Assembly (NCBI GenBank): GCA_003566995.1 | Contig: PXBG01000141.1 | Span: 1-35,489, forward strand | Origin: Syntrophobacteraceae bacterium | Lineage (GTDB): Bacteria > Desulfobacterota > Syntrophobacteria > Syntrophobacterales > Syntrophobacteraceae | Reading direction: 5' to 3' | Length of the DNA stretch: 35,489 nucleotides | Notes under the pieces: generated by a model | Told to the model about the DNA's origin: nothing | Database searches by the model: none | The model's input: only the letters and a program-made list of their open reading frames with translations | Made by a program: the position numbers and the translations under genes | Shown here: positions 21,452-30,412 of the stretch, one piece after another | Layout: each line of letters begins with the position of its first letter | Position numbering within the stretch: position 1 is the stretch's first letter

Positions 21452-23893
21452 TCAGTTCTTCCGGGGTTCCCGTCCTTCGTGGGAGGATGGTTCTTCCCCG
21501 GTTTCCTTCTGCTCGTGCTTTTCTCTTTCCCGAACCACATCTTCTGATGCTTCCGATTCGGAAGCAAGGCCGTCCCTGGAGTCTGTGAGAGCTTTTCTGG
21601 GTTCGGCCTCGATGGCTCCCGCGGAGTGATCGTTGTTCTTTGCCTCCTGGATCAAGCGCATGGGAGGAGCGGAGCCTTCCTTGTCCACTCCGAACCAGAT
21701 GGTCTGGTGGGGGAAGGGGATTTCAATGCCTCTTTCGTCAAAAATGCGCTTCATTCGCTCCAGAAAAGCGCGGCGCACGGCGAAATGGCGTCCGGGCAAC
21801 GTTTTCAACCGGACGCGGATTTCCACTGCCGAGTCTCCCAGGTTGTTCATTCCAAACACTTCCAGGTCACCGATGATATCAGGCTGCCAGGTTTCATTCT
21901 GCCGCAGTTCCGCTGCCACATCCTGAAGGGCCTGAACGACCTCGTCATAGCTTTCCCTGTAAGCCACACCCGCATCGATCAGAGCATATCCGTAGTCGCG
22001 GTTGTTGTTTTTCACGGTGGTGACATCGCCGAAAGGGATGATGTGAACGGCCCCTGAAAGATCCCGCAATGACAGGGTGCGAATGGTGAGGTGTTCCACC
22101 GTGCCCGCGTATCCTCCTGCTTCAACCCAGTCGCCCACTTCGATGGATTCTTCTATCAGTATGAAGGCCCCCGTGATCACGTCCCGAACCAGTGTCTGGG
22201 CTCCGAAGCCTATGGCCAGGCCGATCACGCCTGCGCCTGCCAGCAGGGGGGCTATGTTGATGCCAAGATGCGCCAGGACGCTCATGCCGGCCACCAGGAT
22301 CAAGGCAATGCGAAGGACGTTGTTGAGGAGAGGCAGAAGGGTCAACATGCGTTTCGTGGGCGGTAAACCTTCGTCCCCCCTGGCCATGTGCCTTTCTATC
22401 TTGACGCTCACCAGGACCCAGATGAGAAGCGCACCGAAAATGATCAGGGCTATGACCAGCAGGCTGTGCACAATGGCTCTGCCCTGGGGCGACAGGAGCA
22501 GGCTCATGGTGCCCAGGCCCCAGGCCTGGAGAACGGCAAAAGCCGCGAGAGTGTACAAAATTCCTTTGACCGAATACTTGAGCAGGGGCAGGTAGCGGTT
22601 GGCCCTCTCTTCCAGTCCCGGATATTCACTTTTCAACTGGTCGCTGATTTTGAACAGGTGGTCCAGGCCTCGCCGGCTCATGCGGTTCAGGGAGGAGGCC
22701 AAAAAGAGGATGATGGCGGTCATGATGAAAGCCCTGGCCAGGAAGTGCATTCCTCCCTCGACTTCCAGGGCCCATGTTCCGAACATGCCGGCAATGAGCA
22801 AAATGGCCGCAATATGCCAATAATCGGCCAGGCGCCGCACCAGCACGCCCGGTCCCCGAACCTTTTGCCCTTCCGCATCCTTCTGTTCAGGGCCCGGAAC
22901 CTGATCCCATCTGGTGAAGGGATGGTCTCCCCGCAGCCATGAAGCCACATCAGAGCGGTTTTGCAGGACGAAGATGATGCTCATGAGGGTGACGATGAGG
23001 CCAAGAGACTTGAGGAGAGATATGTGAAGGCTTTCGGGCAGGCCGAGGATCAGGGCCGCCTCCAGGAGGAAGTACCCGTAAACGGTGATTCTCAAAAGAC
23101 GCCGCATCCAGATGCAGAGATAATGCACGGATTCGTTGTCCAGAGGCAGAATCCTCATGGCGGGGTTGTTCGGGGCCAGCAGCAGTCTCGAAAATGTCAG
23201 GATGACCTGAATGAGCACGTAAGCATTGACCAGGGTCAGGGCCACGATTTGAGTGCCCCCTCGCGGACTGAGAAGGGGCAGCAGTGTGTAGGCTGCTGCA
23301 GCGAATGCGGCTATGGGAATCAGTTCCAGGAGAGTGCTCACCACAAACAGGAGATACCGGATCCCCTTGTTGTGGTTTTCAGGGTCAGCCAGGGATCTGC
23401 GGGCTTTTGAGAGCAATCGGTGAAAAATCCATCGGGCCAGCATGCCCGCTATCAAAACAAGAAAAACCTTGCCAGCCATTTCTCCCCACGACCGGAGCAC
23501 TTCAGGGTCTTGGGCCCGTTCTGCCAGATCCGTCGCCAAAGCGGGGATCTGGAGCAGGTGCTGGCCCGATTCGTCCAGAACCTGGCCGATGTTGTCCACA
23601 TAGCCAGAAAAGAGGGAGAGTATCTGCCCTCCCAGCCCTGTTGTTTCCTCTTCCCGGACATCATTCGCTTCTCTCTCCCGGAGCGCGCGGAGAGCCCGCA
23701 GGTCTTGCTTCAGTTCCTCCAGTCTCTGCGGATCTTCCAGGCTTTGGAGCAGCCTTTCAATGCCGGCCTGAGACAGATCCGCGGTTCCGTTTTCCGCAGC
23801 TTGAGCGTTTGACTGGCATGGCTGCAGACAAAAGAAAATCAACCCGAAAAAAGCCGAAAGAAAAAGGCCCGATCTTGAAACACGAGATTGCAT
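21452..23893 (-). CDS. large MscS-family mechanosensitive channel
   Basis: An 813-residue membrane protein. The signal peptide ends near NAQA (about 32). A polar, partly coiled-coil periplasmic region follows, then about ten membrane segments. The MscS core comes late: the pore helix GAGVIGLAIGFGAQTLVRDVITG, then DWVEAGGYAGTVEHLTIRT and the beta domain, ending IPFPHQTIWF. A charged Glu/Lys/Arg-rich tail of about 75 residues closes the protein. Size and order resemble the E. coli YbiO class. It would act as an emergency valve under osmotic downshock. ATG 23893 is chosen for GGAGG just upstream and the signal peptide; the frame is open for 21 more codons. It is monocistronic and convergent with operon D. 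Confidence 0.88.
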   Translation of the reverse strand: MQSRVSRSGLFLSAFFGLIFFCLQPCQSNAQAAENGTADLSQAGIERLLQSLEDPQRLEELKQDLRALRALREREANDVREEETTGLGGQILSLFSGYVDNIGQVLDESGQHLLQIPALATDLAERAQDPEVLRSWGEMAGKVFLVLIAGMLARWIFHRLLSKARRSLADPENHNKGIRYLLFVVSTLLELIPIAAFAAAAYTLLPLLSPRGGTQIVALTLVNAYVLIQVILTFSRLLLAPNNPAMRILPLDNESVHYLCIWMRRLLRITVYGYFLLEAALILGLPESLHISLLKSLGLIVTLMSIIFVLQNRSDVASWLRGDHPFTRWDQVPGPEQKDAEGQKVRGPGVLVRRLADYWHIAAILLIAGMFGTWALEVEGGMHFLARAFIMTAIILFLASSLNRMSRRGLDHLFKISDQLKSEYPGLEERANRYLPLLKYSVKGILYTLAAFAVLQAWGLGTMSLLLSPQGRAIVHSLLVIALIIFGALLIWVLVSVKIERHMARGDEGLPPTKRMLTLLPLLNNVLRIALILVAGMSVLAHLGINIAPLLAGAGVIGLAIGFGAQTLVRDVITGAFILIEESIEVGDWVEAGGYAGTVEHLTIRTLSLRDLSGAVHIIPFGDVTTVKNNNRDYGYALIDAGVAYRESYDEVVQALQDVAAELRQNETWQPDIIGDLEVFGMNNLGDSAVEIRVRLKTLPGRHFAVRRAFLERMKRIFDERGIEIPFPHQTIWFGVDKEGSAPPMRLIQEAKNNDHSAGAIEAEPRKALTDSRDGLASESEASEDVVREREKHEQKETGEEPSSHEGREPRKN

Positions 23894-24516
23894 AGGTCCT
23901 CCAGGTTGAGAAATGGTGCCCGTTGGAGAAATGGAGCTTTTGCGGTAAAATTTCAAAAAAGAGGGCAGTGGTTCGAGAAACCAGTGTCACCCACGATTCC
24001 ATGATAAAGGGTTGCTTTCCAAAATGCCACCTTGACCACACAGGGTGAGCACATGGCCAGAGCCGTGACAGGAAGGATAATGGCCAAATGAACCCTCAGG
24101 GTTCTTTTCCGGGGGTTTTTCGGAAAAAAGTCCGTGTTTTGGAACTCTGAGGTCAGGAGAGCCATTCAAATGAAGAATAATTGATCCTGGCACCTTGCCA
24201 CGGCAAGCAAAAACTGTCATTAGAGTCCTTTGTGAGAAGAATTCGGGCCGCCCTCGGGATTCAGGGCGATACCTTTATACTGCAGACAGGAGTGGGCCCC
24301 CTGAGGCCCGGAGTGCTGTTGATTTGAGGGAGTGTGCGTTGTCCTGCTCCCTCACCCCCCGCGAAGAAGAGGGTCCAGAAGGTCTTTAAAAGACCGGATT
24401 CCTGCCTTTTCGGGAATGACGGGAAGGGGCTTTCGCATTGGCTGGAACCGTTAAGTCAACACCATTGCCTGGGGCCCGCTCCCTGGAATATGAAACAGGA
24501 TCATCGGAGGACGTCC
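23894..24516. other. divergent intergenic region between the MscS-family and KamA-family genes
   Basis: This 623-base gap has no gene. Two adjoining hairpins lie at 24090-24127: GAACCC/GGGTTC (24090-24104) followed by TTTT, and TTTTCCG/CGGAAAA (24105-24127). They look like a + strand terminator although no gene precedes them. A perfect palindrome GGTCTTT-A-AAAGACC is at 24381-24395, about 120 bases ahead of the KamA-family gene. TATACT at 24276-24281 could be a -10 but lacks a good -35. Confidence 0.45.
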
Positions 24517-25590
24517 ATGGAGCTTTGGCAGGAACAAATCAGAAATCGCGTCAATACGCTGGAAAAACTCAAAAACTATATCAATGTGACGGAAGAGGAA
24601 GAGCGTGCTGTCACGGAAATGTCCACACGCTGGGGGACCACCCCTTACTTTGCCGGGCTCATGGACCGGGATGACCCCAACTGCCCCATCAGGCGCCAGG
24701 TGGTCCCCAGCCTCAAGGAACAGGAAAACACCTACGGCGTTCCCAACTACCTCGTGTGGAAGGAAAACAGGGCCACGGACGAGGTGCGCCCTGACTCCAT
24801 CGCCCGGCAGTACCAGGACCGCGTTGCCTTTACGGTCACGGAAATGTGTGCCATCTATTGCCGCCATTGTTTCCGCAAAGAGCTGGTTTTGGAACGGGAG
24901 CTTCGCCTGAGGTTCGATGTGGAGGAAGGGCTGGAATGGATTCGGGAGCACACGGAGGTGCGGGACGTTCTGATCACGGGGGGGGACCCCTTTCTGCTGT
25001 CGGACGACAAGCTGGCCTACATCGTGGCCAAACTGCGGGAGATGCCTCACCTCGAGATGATACGTTTCGGGACACGCACCCCCATAGTGCTGCCCCAGAG
25101 AATCACGGAAAAACTCAAGAGCGTGCTCGCCGGCCGGCACCGGATTCCCATATGGATCAACACACAGTGCAATCATCCCAAGGAAATCACGGAGGAAACC
25201 GCCCAGGCAGTGTACGGTCTCATGACCTGCGGAGTGAACGTGGGCAACCAGGCGGTCCTGCTCAAGGGCATCAACGATGACGTGGAAACATTTCGTGAAC
25301 TCCACCAGAAGCTGCTCACGGTGCGCATCAGGCCTTATTACGTCTTTTACTGCGAGCCGGCTCATGGCATAGACCATTTCCGGACCCCTGTGGAAAAAGG
25401 GGCGGAACTCATTCGGGATGCCATCCGCGGTCACACCACGGGGCTGGCTCAGCCCATGTATGTGATCGCCACCAACATCGGCAAGATTCCCCTCATGCCC
25501 GACTACTACATTGAGGACCGGAACGAGAAGGAATACCCCCTTCGCAACTACCAGGGCCGCACCACCCGGTGGCCCAATATCCCCGAATGA
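24517..25590 (+). CDS. KamA-family radical SAM aminomutase homologue, substrate uncertain
   Basis: A 357-residue radical SAM, PLP-dependent enzyme. The Fe-S cysteines are C111, C115 and C118 (CAIYCRHC). K323 in NIGKIPLMPDY aligns with the PLP lysine K337 of Clostridium lysine 2,3-aminomutase. In that enzyme D293 and D330 hold the lysine side-chain amine; by eye the aligned positions here are E (FYCEPAHG) and A (YVIATN), so lysine may not be the substrate. The pair also differs from the Lys/Asn reported for glutamate 2,3-aminomutase. Hence only family level is claimed. ATG 24517 follows GGAGG by six bases; the frame is open upstream for 61 codons but has no ribosome site. It is convergent with a glutamine synthetase homologue. 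Confidence 0.85.
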   Translation: MELWQEQIRNRVNTLEKLKNYINVTEEEERAVTEMSTRWGTTPYFAGLMDRDDPNCPIRRQVVPSLKEQENTYGVPNYLVWKENRATDEVRPDSIARQYQDRVAFTVTEMCAIYCRHCFRKELVLERELRLRFDVEEGLEWIREHTEVRDVLITGGDPFLLSDDKLAYIVAKLREMPHLEMIRFGTRTPIVLPQRITEKLKSVLAGRHRIPIWINTQCNHPKEITEETAQAVYGLMTCGVNVGNQAVLLKGINDDVETFRELHQKLLTVRIRPYYVFYCEPAHGIDHFRTPVEKGAELIRDAIRGHTTGLAQPMYVIATNIGKIPLMPDYYIEDRNEKEYPLRNYQGRTTRWPNIPE

Positions 25591-25624
25591 TCCTCGCCGG
25601 ACACACTTCCCGGAAAAGAACGGA

Positions 25625-25663
25625 GGACCGGAGCTTCGCGTGCCTGAGGCTGCTGTCCGGTCC
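25625..25663. terminator. inverted repeat between convergent genes
   Basis: GGACCGGA (25625-25632) and TCCGGTCC (25656-25663) form a perfect 8-bp stem with a 23-base loop after the KamA-family gene. A second short hairpin (GCCC/GGGC at 25717-25727), followed on the minus strand by TTTT, lies at the very end of the glutamine synthetase gene and may end that transcript. Neither is a strong intrinsic terminator. Confidence 0.35.
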
Positions 25664-25726
25664 TTACGTTTGGGGCCTCTCGGAGTGAATTGAACGCGAT
25701 GAGGTCTTTCAAAAGGGCCCGTTGGG

Positions 25727-27055
25727 CTAAATGATCAGGTAATTCCCCAGCTCTCTTGGCGTGACATGGGTGCGGTGCTCTTCCCAGCTGGCGATTTTCA
25801 GACAGAGATAGTGGTCGAAAATGTTGGGCCCCAGCAGTTCCTTCAGAAATTCGCTCTGCTCCGCTTCCACCAAGGCTTCGTACATGCTTCGGGGAAGGAA
25901 CCGTTCGTCCCACACACGGCAATCCCGAATACTGCGGTAGACGCTGCCCGCATCGGGTGCACCGCACTCTATTTCTTCCCTCAAGCCCTCAAGGCCCATC
26001 TGGATCAATGCTGCCATCTGCAGGTAGACGTTGCCCGAAGGATCGGGACTGCGCAGCTCCAGGCGGGTGTTGTTGGGCCCCGTGCAATAAGGGAGACGAA
26101 CCATGGAGCTCCGGTTCTTGATGCCCCATCCAACCAACATGGGAGCTTCACGTTCGGCCACGTACGCCTTGTAGGAGTTGTAGGTGGAAGCCATGATGAT
26201 GGAGGTCTGGCGTGCATATTTTAAAATGCCGGCGATGAATTGGCGCGCCTGGCGGCTCAGGTGGTATTCTTCGTCTTTGCCGTAAAAGACATTGTTGCCC
26301 TCCTTGTCCCACATGGAAATGTGGAGGTGGAAGGCATTGCGGTTTTGATTGTCAAAAGGCTTGGGCATGAGGGTCATGTGCATGCCCTCTTCCGCGGCAA
26401 CCCTTTCGGCCACATAGTTGAACAGAAGGGTCCTGTCGGCAGCAGAAAGGGCATCGGTGTGCTCCAGATTGATTTCATGCTGGGAGGCAGTGACTTCATG
26501 GTGGGCTTTTTCATGCCTGATGCCGCAGTGCTTCAACGTCCGAATGATCTGGTTGCGCACAACCCCGCCCTTGTCGTGGGGGTCCGAGTGAAAATAACCA
26601 GCTCTGTCCGAATGGATATTTTTGGTGAAATCGTCACTTTTCAGAAGAAAAAACTCATGTTCGGGGGCAACTTGAAAGCTGACGCCGAATTCCTCGTCCG
26701 CTTTTTGTATGACCCTCTCCAGAACAGCCCTGGGATCCGACTGGGAGCGTCCTCCCAGGAGGTTTTTGATTTTGGCAATGCAAAAACCGACCCGCTCACT
26801 TCTGAACTGCAGCACTCGAAAGCTTTCGGGAATGGGAACGAGCAGGCGGTCGCTGTCGTCCACAGTGGTGATTCCTGCGATGGAGCTTCCGTCGAACCCC
26901 ACTCCCTTTTCGACCACATCCTGCATGAGTTCCGGATTGATGGTCAATGCACGAAGCCGTCCGTTCAAATCGGTGAAAAAAATCTTGATGAATTCAACAT
27001 CCTTGTACCGGCCACCTGATTCCACGGAATTCAGGGTACTCTCTCCCTCGTTCAT
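25727..27055 (-). CDS. glnA: type I glutamine synthetase homologue
   Basis: A 442-residue enzyme of the GSI family, the length of the GSI-alpha branch. Visible motifs are FTDLNGRLR (about 29-37), GFDGSSIAG (about 58-66), PEHEFFLL, HLHISMWDK, NRSSMVRLP and LELRSPDPSGNVYLQ. The adenylylation tyrosine context of GSI-beta (NLYDLP) is absent. The block normally reading NSYKRL is NSYKAY here, so activity towards plain glutamate is not certain; other GS-like ligases are possible. ATG 27055 is chosen for AGGAGG a few bases upstream; the frame is open for 66 more codons. It follows tsaE by 194 bases with a leader hairpin, so it probably has its own promoter. Confidence 0.82.
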   Translation of the reverse strand: MNEGESTLNSVESGGRYKDVEFIKIFFTDLNGRLRALTINPELMQDVVEKGVGFDGSSIAGITTVDDSDRLLVPIPESFRVLQFRSERVGFCIAKIKNLLGGRSQSDPRAVLERVIQKADEEFGVSFQVAPEHEFFLLKSDDFTKNIHSDRAGYFHSDPHDKGGVVRNQIIRTLKHCGIRHEKAHHEVTASQHEINLEHTDALSAADRTLLFNYVAERVAAEEGMHMTLMPKPFDNQNRNAFHLHISMWDKEGNNVFYGKDEEYHLSRQARQFIAGILKYARQTSIIMASTYNSYKAYVAEREAPMLVGWGIKNRSSMVRLPYCTGPNNTRLELRSPDPSGNVYLQMAALIQMGLEGLREEIECGAPDAGSVYRSIRDCRVWDERFLPRSMYEALVEAEQSEFLKELLGPNIFDHYLCLKIASWEEHRTHVTPRELGNYLII

Positions 27056-27083
27056 GCGTTTCCTCCTAAGGGTTTTGGTTTGC

Positions 27084-27103
27084 CAAAAGGCGCTTGCCTT
27101 TTG
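27084..27103 (-). promoter_or_regulatory. hairpin in the leader of the glutamine synthetase gene
   Basis: CAAAAGGC (27084-27091) and GCCTTTTG (27096-27103) form a perfect 8-bp stem with a four-base loop, just upstream of the ribosome site on the minus strand. It could terminate tsaE transcripts or act as a leader attenuator; no ligand-binding motif was recognised. Confidence 0.4.
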
Positions 27104-27249
27104 ACCTCGATGGTCAGCCATCCTGACATGCCCGGCAACTTTGATGCCCGCAAGCTCCGGCGGTGTGGCGCCGGGACGGTACGGCGTGAGACAGCAAAAT
27201 GCAGGGTTTTGAAGGGTTATGGGATCTTTCTGATCGGTTTTGAACCGGG

Positions 27250-27729
27250 TCACTCTTTGAACGGAAGATTCCAGGACAGGAGACGCTTTTCATTTCTTGT
27301 TCCGTGGGCTTGAAGAATGAAACGCCGGCTGTGGGGACCAGTGATTTCGATCTGCACATCCAGTCTTTCCTCGGGGAGGGCTTCTCCCAGCCTTTCCGGC
27401 CATTCCACAAGGGCCACGCCCTCCCCGTAGAGGGCCTCCTGCCAGGGAAGAGTGTCCAGTTCGTCTGGCTCTTCCACCCGGTAGAGATCCAGGTGGTAGA
27501 GGAGCAACCTTCCTTCATATTCGTTGATGAACGTGAAGGTGGGACTGGTGACGGGAACCCGGGGATCCACTTCCAGGCCCCTCGCCATGGCCCTGGCGAG
27601 AAAGGTCTTCCCGGCACCCAGGCCTCCCCACAGGGTGACGATGTCCCCGCTTTCCAGAAGTGTTCCAAGGGTGACGCCCAATTGGCGGGTGGATTCTTCC
27701 GTCTCCGTTTCAAGAATCAGTGGCTCCAC
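27250..27729 (-). CDS. tsaE: TsaE, ATPase of the tRNA threonylcarbamoyladenosine pathway
   Basis: A 159-residue protein of normal TsaE length. Walker A is GGLGAGKT (about 35-42). TSPTFTFINEY and LYHLDLYR are family-specific, and the typical VEWPERL follows. It is the ATPase that supports TsaB/TsaC/TsaD in making t6A37 of ANN-decoding tRNAs. The start overlaps the end of nnr by 13 bases, an arrangement common in bacteria. Confidence 0.93.
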   Translation of the reverse strand: MEPLILETETEESTRQLGVTLGTLLESGDIVTLWGGLGAGKTFLARAMARGLEVDPRVPVTSPTFTFINEYEGRLLLYHLDLYRVEEPDELDTLPWQEALYGEGVALVEWPERLGEALPEERLDVQIEITGPHSRRFILQAHGTRNEKRLLSWNLPFKE

Positions 27730-29291
27730 CCGTGACCTTCCTTTTGTTCAAGCCGTCCCAGCACCCGGGGAATCACAGGCAGAAGGTCTGAAGCGATCAG
27801 GCCCCGGCTGCCGAGGGAGGAAGAAGCTTCGTCCCCGGCAGCTCCGTGGGCGTAAACGCCCACACACGCTGCCTCAAATGGTTCCATGCCCTGGGCCAGA
27901 AACCCTGCTATCATCCCCGTGAGGGTGTCCCCCATGCCTCCGCTTGCCATGGCCGGGTTTCCCGTGCTGTTGATGGCGAGCCTGCCGTCGGGAGCCGCCA
28001 CCAGCGTTCCATGACCTTTCAAAACCAGAACGATTCCATACTTTTGAGCAAATTCCCGGGCAGTGTCCACTCGGTTTTCCTGCACCTCTTTCACGGGCTT
28101 TTGGGCCAGGCGTGCCATTTCCCCCGGATGGGGAGTGAGCACGAGGGGCACTCTGGTTTGCTCAAGGATTGGAGTGTTTTGGGCCACGATGGTGAGCGCA
28201 TCCGCATCCAGAACGGCGGGGCACGGCAGCCGGGGCAGCAGGGAATGCAGGAGGGCGGCCGTTGAGGGGTGAGTGGATATTCCCGGGCCTGCGGCCAGGG
28301 CCTCTTTGTCCTTCAGGAAATGGACAATGGCGTCCAGTGCCGGTTCCGCAGGAGTGTGGTCCGCTGTTTCATCAATGGGAAAGGTCATGGCCTCCGTGAG
28401 CTTCATTTCCAGGATGGCGTTGAGGCTGTGGGGGATAAAAAGGGTGACCAGCCCGGCTCCCACGCGGGAAGCGGCTTCACAGATGAGGGTCGCCGCTCCC
28501 GTTTTGCCCTTTGAGCCGGAGAGGACAGCCACATGGCCGGCCCCGCCCTTGTGCATGTAGGGGGATCGGGGTTGCAGACAGGCAGCGGCCATGTCCTCCG
28601 TGAACTGCCAGCGGCGGATGCCCCTTGCCCGGGCCATGGAGGAAGGAATGCCGATGTCCACCAGGTGGAGGCGCCCCGCATGTTCAGTGCCGGGCTCCAG
28701 CAGCAGGCCGATTTTCAGGAAGCCGAACGTGGCCGTGCCCGTTGCACGGACCGCCACACCCAGGGGTTTTCCCGTGGTGGCATGGAGACCCGAAGGAATG
28801 TCCACGGCCAAAACAGTGGTGTCAAGGCTGTTGAGAGCTTCGATGACCTCCCGAAAAAGTCCGCGCACTTCACTGTTGAGACCGGTGCCGAGGATGGCGT
28901 CGATGATGACCTGGCTTTGTGAAATTTCCTGCCATTGACTGTTGAAATCCCGGGACTCATCCCAGACCACTGTGGGCACCTCAAGTTTCTCCAGGATTTG
29001 ATAATTGGTGAGGGCGTCGCCAGCAAGCTTTTGGGGAGGTCGAAGGCACACCACCTTCACCTGCGCTCCCCTGTTGTGAAAGATGCGGGCAAGGACAAAT
29101 CCGTCTCCGGCATTGTTTCCGCCTCCTGCCAGGACGGTGATTTTCCTGCGATTCATGTGGGGCACCATCGTTTCAAAAAAGTTTGCAGCGCCGCGGGCTG
29201 CATTCTCCATGAGAACGATTCCGGGAATGCCCACCTCCTCAATGGTCTGGCGATCCAGGGAAGCCATTTCCGATGCGGTCACCACCAGCAT
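27717..29291 (-). CDS. nnr: bifunctional NAD(P)H-hydrate epimerase / dehydratase
   Basis: A 524-residue two-domain repair enzyme. The N-terminal epimerase (about 1-215) shows VLAGGGNNAGDGFVLAR and NAARG. The C-terminal ADP-dependent dehydratase (about 225-515) shows VLTPHPGEMARL, LKGHGTLVAAPDGR and NPAMASGGMGDTLTGMIAG. Together they restore damaged NADHX and NADPHX. ATG 29291 is preferred over GTG 29300 because GAGGAG lies eight bases ahead. It sits between acpS and tsaE in a tightly packed operon. Confidence 0.93.
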   Translation of the reverse strand: MLVVTASEMASLDRQTIEEVGIPGIVLMENAARGAANFFETMVPHMNRRKITVLAGGGNNAGDGFVLARIFHNRGAQVKVVCLRPPQKLAGDALTNYQILEKLEVPTVVWDESRDFNSQWQEISQSQVIIDAILGTGLNSEVRGLFREVIEALNSLDTTVLAVDIPSGLHATTGKPLGVAVRATGTATFGFLKIGLLLEPGTEHAGRLHLVDIGIPSSMARARGIRRWQFTEDMAAACLQPRSPYMHKGGAGHVAVLSGSKGKTGAATLICEAASRVGAGLVTLFIPHSLNAILEMKLTEAMTFPIDETADHTPAEPALDAIVHFLKDKEALAAGPGISTHPSTAALLHSLLPRLPCPAVLDADALTIVAQNTPILEQTRVPLVLTPHPGEMARLAQKPVKEVQENRVDTAREFAQKYGIVLVLKGHGTLVAAPDGRLAINSTGNPAMASGGMGDTLTGMIAGFLAQGMEPFEAACVGVYAHGAAGDEASSSLGSRGLIASDLLPVIPRVLGRLEQKEGHGWSH

Positions 29292-29314
29292 TGGACCCAC
29301 TCCTCAGTTCAAAA

Positions 29315-29695
29315 TCAGGTTTCAAGGATAACCACTGCTGCGCCGTACTCCCCGTCGTCCGTGAGGCTCACATGCCAGGCACGAATGCCCCTGCTTTGGC
29401 AAAAATCCGCCACTCTCGGGGAAAGATGAATTTCCGGTTTGCCCATCTCATTGGAGCGCACTTCCACATGGAGCCAGCCCAGAGGGGAGCGCATGCCGAG
29501 GCCGAGGGCCTTGACAAAAGCTTCCTTGGCGGCAAAGCGCATGGAGAAGCAGGGGGCCGGATTTTTTCTGCCCCAGCAGGTTTTTCCTTCGATGTCGGTG
29601 AAAACACGCCGGGTGAAGCGGTTCCCCCATCGCTCCAGCATCTTTTCAATGCGCGCCGTTTGCACCAGGTCGATGCCCACTCCGTAGATGGCCAT
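29315..29695 (-). CDS. acpS: holo-[acyl-carrier-protein] synthase
   Basis: A 126-residue phosphopantetheinyl transferase of AcpS type. GVGIDLV near the N-terminus carries the metal-binding aspartate, and RFAAKEAFVKALG is the second signature with its catalytic Glu and Lys. WHVSLTDDGEYGAAVVI closes the fold. It transfers 4'-phosphopantetheine from CoA to acyl carrier protein. Its ATG directly follows the stop of pdxJ with no gap, as in the widespread pdxJ-acpS pair. Confidence 0.95.
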   Translation of the reverse strand: MAIYGVGIDLVQTARIEKMLERWGNRFTRRVFTDIEGKTCWGRKNPAPCFSMRFAAKEAFVKALGLGMRSPLGWLHVEVRSNEMGKPEIHLSPRVADFCQSRGIRAWHVSLTDDGEYGAAVVILET

Positions 29696-30412
29696 TCAAC
29701 CCTTCACCAAGGCGATCATTTCCCGAACGGCACGCTCCATACCCACCAGGACAGCCCGGGCAACCACGGCGTGCCCAATGCTGAACTCTTCAATTTCCGG
29801 TATGTCCCGAAGCCACAGAATGTTTTTGTAGTCCACACCATGGCCCGCATGGATCCCCAACCCCAGCTCATCGGCCAGGACCGCCGCTTCCTCGATGCGG
29901 CCCAGTTCCTGCTCCTGGTGACCGGGATGCCCGGCTTCAGCGAAACTGCCCGTGTGAATCTCCACAAAGTCGGCTTTCAGTTCCTGGGATGCTCTCACCT
30001 GGTGCAGGTCGGGATCGATGAACAGGCTCACGCCTATCCCCCCCTCCTGAAGACGGGGAATGATCTCCTGGAGATGGGACTGCTGGCCCTCCACGTTGAG
30101 ACCCCCTTCCGTGGTCAGCTCCAATCGTTTCTCAGGAACGAGGGTCACCACATGAGGCTGAATTTTGAGGGCGATCCGCACCATTTCTTCCGTGGCGGCC
30201 ATTTCCAGGTTGAGCCTGGTTTTCACCGTCTGCCGCAGAACCTCCAGGTCCCGGTCCTGAATGTGGCGCCGGTCCTCGCGCAAATGAACGACGATGCCGT
30301 CTGCCCCCGCGAGCTCCGCCAGAGCGGCTGCCGTCACGGGGTCCGGTTCCCGGACCATGCGCGCCTGTCGCACGGTGGCCACATGGTCCACGTTGATCGC
30401 TAGTCTTGCCAC
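29696..30412 (-). CDS. pdxJ: pyridoxine 5'-phosphate synthase
   Basis: A 238-residue protein of normal PdxJ length. [12 protein letters not shown] at the N-terminus and [20 protein letters not shown] are diagnostic. [14 protein letters not shown] and [15 protein letters not shown] complete the TIM-barrel signatures. It makes pyridoxine 5'-phosphate from 1-deoxyxylulose 5-phosphate and 3-amino-2-oxopropyl phosphate, so the organism uses the DXP-dependent vitamin B6 route. Overlaps the end of ybeY by 13 bases. Confidence 0.95.
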   Translation of the reverse strand: MARLAINVDHVATVRQARMVREPDPVTAAALAELAGADGIVVHLREDRRHIQDRDLEVLRQTVKTRLNLEMAATEEMVRIALKIQPHVVTLVPEKRLELTTEGGLNVEGQQSHLQEIIPRLQEGGIGVSLFIDPDLHQVRASQELKADFVEIHTGSFAEAGHPGHQEQELGRIEEAAVLADELGLGIHAGHGVDYKNILWLRDIPEIEEFSIGHAVVARAVLVGMERAVREMIALVKG

